Below, piece after piece: positions 1 through 5,443 of a stretch of 10,467 nucleotides of DNA; positions within the stretch are counted from its first letter, which is position 1; the number at the start of each line of letters is the position of its first letter. Below the pieces are notes generated by a model that saw only the letters and a program-made list of their open reading frames with translations, was not told where the DNA came from and made no database searches. The position numbers were made by a program, and so were the translations under genes. The DNA is from Firmicutes bacterium HGW-Firmicutes-10 (GTDB taxonomy: Bacteria; Bacillota_I; Bacilli_A; Erysipelotrichales; Erysipelotrichaceae). The stretch lies in NCBI GenBank assembly GCA_002841605.1, contig PHAF01000061.1, positions 1-10,467 of the forward strand, in the 5' to 3' direction.

Positions 1-216
1 GATGTCAGGCATGGCTTAGAAGAGATTTTTTCCGATATTGAGGATTATAGTTCTCAGTGCCGGTTTTCCGACTGTACACACCGCAGTGAGCCTGGATGTA
101 AGATTCAGGAGAATCTGCTCAACGGCAATCTTTCGGCTGAGCGATGGCAAAGATATGTGTCACTTCAAAAAGAAAACGAGTGGGGAAAGTTGAAGTCCCC
201 ACCCGTCAAGAAGTAG
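1..216 (+). CDS. rsgA: Ribosome small subunit-dependent GTPase A, C-terminal end (partial)
   Basis: Frame 1 is open from the window edge to TAG at 214-216 and encodes the last 71 residues. Visible are the end of the GTPase domain (EIFSDIEDY) and the zinc-binding tail, with Cys20, Cys25, His27 and Cys33 in the order C-x4-C-x-H-x5-C, in a CRFSDCTH...EPGC context characteristic of RsgA (YjeQ/YloQ). A short helical tail (ERWQRYVSLQKENEW) follows, as is usual. In the family, RsgA is a circularly permuted GTPase that acts late in 30S subunit maturation; the zinc region helps binding to the ribosome. The G motifs lie upstream of the window, so activity cannot be judged. It converges on trhA with one base between stops. 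I see no plus-strand terminator directly behind it. Confidence 0.93.
   Translation, partial: DVRHGLEEIFSDIEDYSSQCRFSDCTHRSEPGCKIQENLLNGNLSAERWQRYVSLQKENEWGKLKSPPVKK
165..202 (-). terminator. Rho-independent terminator of trhA, located inside the rsgA 3' end
   Basis: Read on the minus strand, a perfect 7-bp stem GTGGGGA/TCCCCAC (202-196 with 186-180) encloses a 9-base loop and is followed directly by a T-rich tract CTCGTTTTCTTTTTG (about 180-166). It lies 16 bases beyond the trhA stop. On the plus strand the same hairpin has an A-rich stretch before it but no T run after it, so it should act only for trhA. Confidence 0.68.
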
Positions 217-217
217 T

Positions 218-874
218 CTAGATCAGAAAGATTATGGCAATAAAGTGACTGATAGCCGCGAAATTAATGAACAAATGCCATATGAAGTGAAAATAGGGTC
301 GTTCCTTTTTGGTGTAAAACCAGGCACCAACACTGTATAGCACACCGCCTAAAGCAATAAATGCCAGAAAGCTCGGTTTTGAGTTTTGAATAATGACCGG
401 AAAGAACAATATGGCGATCCATCCCATGATCAGATAAATACTCACGGAAAGTTTTGGTATCGATTTTTGTGCTATGGATTTATAAAGGATGCCGGTCAAC
501 ACCATGCCCCACTGTATGATTAATATCAGCGTACCTTGCCATCCGCGGATGATATATAGTGCGATAGGCGTATAGCTGCCGGCAATCGCGAAGTAGATAA
601 AGATGTGATCAAGTATCCTCAGCACATATTTATGCTTTGTCTCATAAGCCATTGCATGATAAAGTGCTGAGGTTAAAAACATTAGAAACAAACTAATGAT
701 GAAAATGGATGTACCAATAGATAAAACCCAGCCGCCTCTTATATATGTATCGACAGCTGTCCAAGGAAGAAAACCCAACAATAACAATGACATGATGCCA
801 TGAGTTACGGAATTTCCTATTTCTTCACCGACGGAAAGGTGAATGATGTTCTTAATGGAGTTCTTTTTTGTCAT
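218..874 (-). CDS. trhA: Hemolysin III / PAQR family membrane protein (TrhA-type)
   Basis: The product is 218 residues with about seven hydrophobic segments, the usual size for bacterial hemolysin III proteins. The PAQR signature residues are all present: Glu17/18 with Asn21 and His25 in EEIGNSVTHG; Ser69 and His73 in SALYH; Asp89-His90 in LDH; and His196 and His200 in HFIWH, with His210 in the last helix. By homology to adiponectin receptors, His73, Asp89, His196 and His200 would bind a metal ion within the membrane. Bacterial members such as TrhA/YplQ/YqfA are linked to membrane-lipid homeostasis; 'hemolysin' is a historical label. ATG at 874-872 is preceded by AGAGGG (885-880). The gene is divergent from the MATE gene and has its own terminator, so it is probably monocistronic. 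Confidence 0.92.
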   Translation of the reverse strand: MTKKNSIKNIIHLSVGEEIGNSVTHGIMSLLLLGFLPWTAVDTYIRGGWVLSIGTSIFIISLFLMFLTSALYHAMAYETKHKYVLRILDHIFIYFAIAGSYTPIALYIIRGWQGTLILIIQWGMVLTGILYKSIAQKSIPKLSVSIYLIMGWIAILFFPVIIQNSKPSFLAFIALGGVLYSVGAWFYTKKERPYFHFIWHLFINFAAISHFIAIIFLI

Positions 875-901
875 AAAATCCCTCTTTCATTATAATAGTT
901 T

Positions 902-928
902 ATCATAGTTTAACGAACGTGTTGACAA
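902..928 (-). promoter_or_regulatory. Candidate trhA promoter
   Basis: On the minus strand TTGTCA (928-923) and TATGAT (907-902) are separated by 15 bases, shorter than ideal. A perfect TATAAT lies at 894-889 but would start transcription inside the Shine-Dalgarno (885-880) and has no good -35, so it is a poorer choice. The -35 overlaps the -35 of the divergent MATE promoter, so the two would share one RNA polymerase contact region. Confidence 0.32.
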
Positions 929-950
929 TTATCTATCTTCTTTCTATGAT
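922..950 (+). promoter_or_regulatory. Sigma-A type promoter of the MATE gene
   Basis: A consensus TTGACA (922-927) is followed by a 17-base spacer and TATGAT (945-950), one mismatch from consensus. Transcription should start near 957, only about 14 bases before the chosen ATG at 971, with the ribosome site GGAG (959-962) almost at the 5' end of the message. Confidence 0.85.
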
Positions 951-970
951 ATTACAATGGAGTGATGAAT

Positions 971-2320
971 ATGGAAATCAACAGTCGTCGCAAATTCCTT
1001 TTATCTGAGGAAAAAGTAAGTAAAGCATTGGTCCTTTTAGCCGTACCATCGATCATTGCGATGTTAACGACGGCTATTTATAATTTTGTTGATACGCTTT
1101 TTGTCAGTATGTTAAAAAGCACAGCGATGATCGCGGCAGTGACTGTTTCTTTTCCGATGGTCATGATCATGAGTGCGATCGGGCAGGGCATTGGAATTGG
1201 TGCCGGATCGCTGATTTCGCGGCAGTTGGGTAAGAAAGATTATGGAAGCGTAGAAAGATCGGTCTTTACCGGGATGTTGATGGCTATCGTATTTTCTGCT
1301 TTGGGAATGGCTTTACTGATTGGAAACTTAAGGGAAATTTTGCCTTGGTTCGGAGCCACTCCGGATGCATTGGACTTTTCTGTTCGCTATGCGACTTGGA
1401 TGATTGTCGGAATGAGCGGCATTATTCTCAATATGACGATGAATAATATTCTGCGTGCAGAAGGCGATGTCAAATTTCCGATGTTTGCAATCATGCTCGG
1501 AGCAGTTTTGAACATCATTCTTGATCCGATTTTTATGTTTGAGTGGGGTTTGAATTTAGGGTTGGAAGGTGCAGCGATCGCAACGATCGTTTCTCAGTAT
1601 ATTTCAACTGCGGTCTTGGTGATTCGTCTGACTGGTAGGGATACCATTGTTCGTTGGAAAATCACGCGGTGGCTTTTCGATATCAAAATCGCATACGAAA
1701 TCTTTGCCTTGGGCATCGCTTTATTTTTCCGCCAGGCACTTGTCAGTTTTTCGATGATGTTCATTAACAGTGCCGCAGCACAATATGGTACAAATCTGGT
1801 GGCTGCCATTGGTCTGGCTATGCGCACGATGATGATCATCAACTATGTATTGATCGGATACGCGCAGGGATTTCAGCCTTTTGCCGGATTTAATTATGGA
1901 GCTAAAAATTTCGATCGCTTGAAAAAGTCATTGGATCTCTCTATTCGTTGGAGTACGATATTTCTGACTGCGATGACTTTTATCCTCGTGTTGTTTGCCA
2001 GAGAAATCATGGGAATTTTTACTGACAGTGAAGAGGTCATTTATTATGGTTCCAGGATGTTTTATGCGATAAGTCTGGCTTTGCCGTTTATGGGCTTTTA
2101 TCAGATTCACATGGTGTTGTTTCAGTCTTTGGGCAAGGCAAAGGAGGCCTTTATTTTATCCGTGGCAAGACAGGGGATATTCTTTTTGCCGATGATCGTG
2201 ATACTACCAAGACTGTTTGCTTATAACGGGGTATTGGCTGCCCAGCCGGCCGCAGATTTATTGACAGTTTTGCTTACAGCATGGTTTTCCATCAGGCTGA
2301 AAAAAGAATTTGAATTCTGA
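971..2320 (+). CDS. MATE family multidrug/Na+-type efflux transporter (MepA-like)
   Basis: The product is 449 residues, the normal MATE length, with about 12 hydrophobic segments in two halves. Family hallmarks are visible: VPSIIAMLTTAIYNFVDTLFVS in the first helix region, GQGIGIGAGSLISRQLG after helix 2, and NNILRAEGDVKFPM with NIILDPIFMFEWGLGLEGAAIAT-like sequence before mid-protein. MATE proteins export cationic drugs, dyes or metabolites by exchange with H+ or Na+; the substrate cannot be predicted here. I place the start at ATG 971 because GGAG (959-962) is 8 bases upstream of it; GTG 962 overlaps that site and ATG 965 is only 2 bases from it. The gene stands alone, with its own promoter and a terminator beginning at the stop codon. 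Confidence 0.9.
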   Translation: MEINSRRKFLLSEEKVSKALVLLAVPSIIAMLTTAIYNFVDTLFVSMLKSTAMIAAVTVSFPMVMIMSAIGQGIGIGAGSLISRQLGKKDYGSVERSVFTGMLMAIVFSALGMALLIGNLREILPWFGATPDALDFSVRYATWMIVGMSGIILNMTMNNILRAEGDVKFPMFAIMLGAVLNIILDPIFMFEWGLNLGLEGAAIATIVSQYISTAVLVIRLTGRDTIVRWKITRWLFDIKIAYEIFALGIALFFRQALVSFSMMFINSAAAQYGTNLVAAIGLAMRTMMIINYVLIGYAQGFQPFAGFNYGAKNFDRLKKSLDLSIRWSTIFLTAMTFILVLFAREIMGIFTDSEEVIYYGSRMFYAISLALPFMGFYQIHMVLFQSLGKAKEAFILSVARQGIFFLPMIVILPRLFAYNGVLAAQPAADLLTVLLTAWFSIRLKKEFEF

Positions 2321-2346
2321 TACTGCAACGTGCAGTATTTTTTTGT
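2320..2346 (+). terminator. Rho-independent terminator of the MATE gene
   Basis: An 8-bp perfect stem ATACTGCA/TGCAGTAT (2320-2327 with 2331-2338) with a 3-base loop is followed by seven T (2338-2344). The first stem base is the last base of the stop codon. Confidence 0.88.
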
Positions 2347-2351
2347 TTTAC

Positions 2352-2376
2352 TATATTGCAATACAATATACATTGT
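2352..2376 (+). promoter_or_regulatory. Probable PadR operator: two overlapping inverted repeats
   Basis: TATATTG (2352-2358), a 5-base spacer and CAATATA (2364-2370) form a perfect inverted repeat. A second one, ACAAT (2363-2367), 4 bases, ATTGT (2372-2376), overlaps it. Both cover the -35 hexamer and spacer of the padR promoter. PadR proteins are dimers that commonly repress their own operon by binding such dyads; the assignment to this PadR is inferred from position. Confidence 0.5.
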
Positions 2377-2384
2377 GATATATT
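2356..2384 (+). promoter_or_regulatory. Promoter of the padR operon
   Basis: TTGCAA (2356-2361), a 17-base spacer and TATATT (2379-2384) with an upstream TGn extension (TGA, 2376-2378) make an extended -10 promoter. The leader is about 15 bases and carries AAGGAGG (2394-2400), 5 bases before the padR ATG. Confidence 0.72.
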
Positions 2385-2405
2385 ATATCTAACAAGGAGG
2401 ATCTT

Positions 2406-2726
2406 ATGAACGCACAATTTAAAAAAGGCGTTTTGGAATTATGTGTCCTTTCGCAGTTGTCACAGGGAGATAAGTATGGGTATCAATTGACTGAAGCTAT
2501 TTCCAAGCAGATGTCCGTTGCTGCCGGAACATTATATCTGGTGTTACGACGATTGAATGAGGAGAACTATTTTGAAACGTATTTGGTTGAATCGCCGGAA
2601 GGTCCGGCTCGAAAGTATTATAAACTGACACCGGTCGGACATCAGCATTATCGCCAGCTTAAAGCCGGTTGGATCGAATTTGTTGAGCAGGTCAATCAAC
2701 TTATGAAGGAGGATTATCATGAGTAA
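2406..2726 (+). CDS. PadR family transcriptional regulator
   Basis: The product is 106 residues, typical of the short PadR subfamily. The winged-helix region shows the family pattern: GVLELCVLSQLSQGDKYGYQL near residues 9-29, AAGTLYLVLRRLNEENYFET in the recognition helix and wing, and ARKYYKLTPVGHQHYRQL before a C-terminal dimerisation helix (LKAGWIEFVEQVNQLMKED). The usual EGTLYPLL is AAGTLYLVL here, a mild departure. It should be a cytoplasmic DNA-binding repressor. It overlaps the downstream HAAS/DUF4097 gene by 8 bp, so the two are translationally coupled, and inverted repeats over its promoter suggest autoregulation. PadR genes beside HAAS/DUF4097 genes are a common Bacillota arrangement in envelope-stress-type operons. 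Confidence 0.93.
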   Translation: MNAQFKKGVLELCVLSQLSQGDKYGYQLTEAISKQMSVAAGTLYLVLRRLNEENYFETYLVESPEGPARKYYKLTPVGHQHYRQLKAGWIEFVEQVNQLMKEDYHE

Positions 2727-3747
2727 GAATGAATATTTGAATTTATTAAAGAAGAAACTTGAGTTTGCGGATGATGAATTCGTTGATTCACTGATTGCGG
2801 ATTTTGAAGCTCATTTTGAGGCTGGTACATCTGAGGGGCTTAGTGAAGCTGAAATCATTTCACATTTAGGTGACATCGATGAAATCGTCGAATCACTGGA
2901 TGTGGATCATCTGACGAAGCAAAAGAGAGAGAAAACCGTGAAGAGCGGCGATGGCAAAGTCAATCATGTAGTCGTTGATGGCAAGTTTGCTGATGTGACT
3001 TTAGTTCCGTCACTTAACGGCAAAGTTGAGGTCAACATGATTAACAAAGGCGGATTGCTGTCAAAGTTCACCAATACAATGATCGGCGAGCAAAAAGGGG
3101 ATGTATTCGAAATCCGGGTGTTGCCTTTATTTAATGTCAGCTCAGATGTTGATATGAAGATTTCAGTCACACTGCCGGATTCGCTGCTTTCATGTAAAGT
3201 GATGACGACCAGTGGAGACATTGATTATTCAAAGATAACGTTTGATGGTGAATGCATCATAAAAACTGCCAGTGGCGATGTTTCTGTCAGTGATTGCAAT
3301 CAGAAATCCTATGATTTTCAGATGGCTAGCGGTGATTTAAAATTTAATCGAAGTTCCGGTGATATTCGAGTCAAAACCGCAAGTGGTGATGTCATGATCA
3401 AAGAGGGTAGGGGAGTTTTGCTGGCTTGCACTTTGGCGAGTGGCGATCTGATGGCCGATGGTGTTTTTGATAAAGTCGATATTAAAGCGGTCAGCGGTGA
3501 AGTGAATTTGGAGTTGTCAGATGCAACCAATTTATCGATTTCTTCGGTCAATGGGGATGGAAACATTCGTCTGAAAAATATGGATTCAATCCGATTCAAT
3601 GTATCATCGGTTTCGGGTTACTGTAAGATCATTGAACCTGCAGGTGAGCACAAATTGAAGAATCGTCAGGAACTGATTCTGAAGGAAGGTGTCATTCCCT
3701 GCAAAGTCAGCACAGTCGATAGTAAAATTGTAATAAACATGGGTTAA
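2719..3747 (+). CDS. HAAS (DUF1700-like) plus DUF4097 beta-helix protein
   Basis: The product is 342 residues. Residues 1-65 are helical and match the HAAS/DUF1700 pattern (NEYLNLLKKKL, FEAHFEAGTSEGLSEAEII, LGDIDEIVESL). From about residue 80 it is a DUF4097-type repetitive beta structure with SGD-like turns at residues 165, 185, 204, 213, 222, 241, 259 (SGE), 278 (NGD) and 299 (SGY), spaced about 9 or 18-21 residues apart as in a beta-solenoid. There is no signal peptide or transmembrane helix, whereas many relatives carry a membrane segment between the two domains. GAAGGAGG (2704-2711) precedes ATG 2719. The function of the family is not established. HAAS domains usually accompany PadR regulators, so the two proteins probably work together, perhaps with HAAS as a PadR partner. 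It is the last gene of its operon. Confidence 0.85.
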   Translation: MSKNEYLNLLKKKLEFADDEFVDSLIADFEAHFEAGTSEGLSEAEIISHLGDIDEIVESLDVDHLTKQKREKTVKSGDGKVNHVVVDGKFADVTLVPSLNGKVEVNMINKGGLLSKFTNTMIGEQKGDVFEIRVLPLFNVSSDVDMKISVTLPDSLLSCKVMTTSGDIDYSKITFDGECIIKTASGDVSVSDCNQKSYDFQMASGDLKFNRSSGDIRVKTASGDVMIKEGRGVLLACTLASGDLMADGVFDKVDIKAVSGEVNLELSDATNLSISSVNGDGNIRLKNMDSIRFNVSSVSGYCKIIEPAGEHKLKNRQELILKEGVIPCKVSTVDSKIVINMG

Positions 3748-3760
3748 TCCCATGTTTTTT
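3735..3760 (+). terminator. Rho-independent terminator of the padR operon, containing the stop codon
   Basis: A 9-bp stem AAACATGGG/CCCATGTTT (3735-3743 with 3749-3757) with loop TTAAT is followed by a T run to 3760. The gene's TAA stop (3745-3747) lies within the loop. Confidence 0.88.
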
Positions 3761-3761
3761 A

Positions 3762-3790
3762 TTGCAATCTTCTTTTTTTTGTCCTAAAAT
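3762..3790 (+). promoter_or_regulatory. Promoter of the cohesin-dockerin operon
   Basis: TTGCAA (3762-3767), a 17-base spacer and TAAAAT (3785-3790) directly follow the preceding terminator. Transcription should start near 3797. This fixes the first gene's start downstream of that point and makes the in-frame ATG at 3834 the sensible start. I see no comparable promoter between the genes that follow. Confidence 0.68.
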
Positions 3791-3833
3791 AGAATTAACT
3801 AAACACAAAATAGAAAGATTGTGGGTACTAAAT

Positions 3834-4487
3834 ATGAGCCAACGACTTTTTTATCATCCGTTGTATACGACTCAGCGACTTTTGGATGCGGGGTTTACTT
3901 TCCGCACGATTCAAGATTTGATCGATCAGCAAAAAATCGTACGCATCAAAAGAGGTTTGTACGTCCCGGCCGATCGAATTCATCATCAACACGAATGCGC
4001 TTTCTCGCTTTTTTCAGATGCGCTTTTTTGTTTGATGAGTGCTGCTTTTGTTTACGGTTATGTTTATCAACAACCCAAGCAGATTTACATCGCTGCTAAT
4101 AAAAATGAGAGCCGGATAAAGTATCGCAGTGATTTTTTGGATATCAAAACGATGTATCGTGATAACAAGTATTTTATGTTAGGGCATGATCAAACGGTGT
4201 TTAATGGGCATCATATTCATATCACCGATCGTGAACGTACTGTTCTGGATTGTATCCGTCATCGCAATATGATTGGTTCGCATGCCTATCATAAGGTTAT
4301 TGAGGGTTATATCGAAGATCCTAAGAAAGATGTGATCGCTCTTATTTGTTATGCCAAGAAAATGCGCATTTTTAAGAAAGTAAAACTGATTTTCGAACCC
4401 TGGATTGAAGATTTCACCTTATTAACAGAGAAAGCAGAGCCGATGTGTGCTAAAATAAACGCGGTGGTGATGGACCATGAGGCGTAA
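3834..4487 (+). CDS. AbiEi-like winged-helix protein (type IV antitoxin family), orphan
   Basis: The product is 217 residues from ATG 3834. Residues 9-46 form a winged-helix domain of the AbiEi type (YTTQRLLDAGFTFRTIQDLI, then KIVRIKRGLYV). Residues 50-165 match the following AbiEi domain, with YVYQQPKQIYIA and the signature ITDRERTVLDCI at 130-141. In type IV toxin-antitoxin systems AbiEi is a DNA-binding antitoxin that represses its operon, and the AbiEii nucleotidyltransferase toxin follows it. Here no AbiEii follows: the next gene overlaps by 11 bp and is a membrane protein, so this is an orphan, probably a regulator of the operon it heads. The frame extends upstream to 3762, but that part crosses the promoter. 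The ribosome site is weak (GTGGG, 3821-3825). Confidence 0.78.
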   Translation: MSQRLFYHPLYTTQRLLDAGFTFRTIQDLIDQQKIVRIKRGLYVPADRIHHQHECAFSLFSDALFCLMSAAFVYGYVYQQPKQIYIAANKNESRIKYRSDFLDIKTMYRDNKYFMLGHDQTVFNGHHIHITDRERTVLDCIRHRNMIGSHAYHKVIEGYIEDPKKDVIALICYAKKMRIFKKVKLIFEPWIEDFTLLTEKAEPMCAKINAVVMDHEA

Positions 4488-5427
4488 CGGTTTTATTTAT
4501 GTGCTGATTTGGACGCTGGTCATCTTGTTGATTGTCGGTTTGACATACGGGGTGTTCACGCTTTTTAATGCCGGAAAAGATCCGGATGACGATGATCCGA
4601 TCATCGATCCAAAAGATCCCGTCATAACAGCAACCTTTGAAGGTTATACCGTATACAAACTCAGCGAAGTCAGTTTTCCCTTTGTTATTGCCCGTATCAC
4701 TTTTGCCAGTGACACTGCCATGATTTTCGGTATCGATCAACTGGTCACTTCCGAGCAGCTTTCATTGGCTCAGACTCAGGTATATCAAGACGAGCTGTTA
4801 TCGAAAAAATTGTTTTTGAGTTATCAAATGGTAGATTTTGAGTTACCAAGAAATAAACAATCGTATACTGTCAACTTGTTTATCCCGATTAAAAATCCGG
4901 ATGCACAGAAAATCACACTGACCACAAAGTTTAAGTCGAATATTAAATTGGAAATCGATTTGACCTTTGCTCAAGGGGTCAAAGAAATGCTGGGATATGT
5001 TGAAGATCCGGGTGTAATTACCGACAATGAGACATATAAGCTCAAAGTGCTTGGAATCGAAGACTTAACGTCGTATCCTGTAATGCGTAAGTATGATGAT
5101 GGTACCAGCGAAGAAGTTACTTATCCTTCAACTGCGAAGATATATGCAGTAAAAATTTCAGTTGAACCATTGAATAATAATACGCTGATCGTCAAGCAGG
5201 GGCGATACAGAATCATTACCAGTGGTCAGACAGCGCTGAGTATGTCAAAAGAATACTTTGTTGAGGGATTCAGTAATATCATCAGCCTGTCGATTGATAA
5301 GCTGAGTGAAGGTTATTTGTTATTTGACGTGTATTCAACGGAGTTGTCGTTATTAGATCAGAATACGGTCTTTGAAGTTCAATTCGATGGTAATGCTGAG
5401 TGGATCAAAATTACTATTATTGAATAA
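4477..5427 (+). CDS. Unrecognised membrane-anchored extracellular protein
   Basis: The product is 316 residues and I do not recognise its family. It starts MRRNG, then has one hydrophobic helix (about residues 6-30) with no signal-peptidase site, so it should be an N-in, C-out signal anchor. An acidic, proline-rich linker follows (residues 34-48, with DPDDDDP). The rest, about 265 residues, is rich in alternating hydrophobic and polar stretches and probably forms two beta-sandwich-like domains (about 50-165 and 180-316), with the second half beginning near a VEDPGVITDNETYKLKVLGIED segment. It has no obvious catalytic motif and few cysteines. It overlaps the AbiEi-like gene by 11 bp and lies 16 bp before the glucosaminidase gene, so it is co-transcribed with the cohesin-dockerin pair. 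A role at the same surface complex is inferred only from position. Confidence 0.75.
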   Translation: MRRNGFIYVLIWTLVILLIVGLTYGVFTLFNAGKDPDDDDPIIDPKDPVITATFEGYTVYKLSEVSFPFVIARITFASDTAMIFGIDQLVTSEQLSLAQTQVYQDELLSKKLFLSYQMVDFELPRNKQSYTVNLFIPIKNPDAQKITLTTKFKSNIKLEIDLTFAQGVKEMLGYVEDPGVITDNETYKLKVLGIEDLTSYPVMRKYDDGTSEEVTYPSTAKIYAVKISVEPLNNNTLIVKQGRYRIITSGQTALSMSKEYFVEGFSNIISLSIDKLSEGYLLFDVYSTELSLLDQNTVFEVQFDGNAEWIKITIIE

Positions 5428-5443
5428 ATTGTAAAGAGGTACT

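Noticed and set aside
180..202. The rsgA-end hairpin as a plus-strand terminator for rsgA
   Set aside because: No T run follows on the plus strand and the hairpin lies before the rsgA stop codon; its T tract is on the minus-strand side.
889..894. Perfect TATAAT on the minus strand as the trhA -10
   Set aside because: Transcription would begin inside the trhA ribosome site and no acceptable -35 lies at 17 bases (TTCGTT only). The upstream TATGAT leaves a usable leader.
962..970. GTG 962 or ATG 965 as the MATE start
   Set aside because: The only Shine-Dalgarno (959-962) overlaps or nearly touches these codons; ATG 971 has 8-base spacing.
3762..3833. In-frame upstream extension of the AbiEi-like protein from an alternative start at 3762
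   Set aside because: The extension crosses a clear promoter (3762-3790) and lies next to the previous terminator, so this stretch would not be transcribed as part of the gene. ATG 3834 starts at the expected point of the winged-helix domain.
3821..4099. Plus-strand 92-codon open frame overlapping the AbiEi-like gene
   Set aside because: It reads in another frame through a well-matched winged-helix domain and encodes a Cys/Phe/Arg-rich sequence with no family resemblance.
3834..5427. A complete type IV toxin-antitoxin (AbiE) module
   Set aside because: The second gene has a signal anchor and extracellular beta-rich sequence and no nucleotidyltransferase motif, so there is no AbiEii toxin here.
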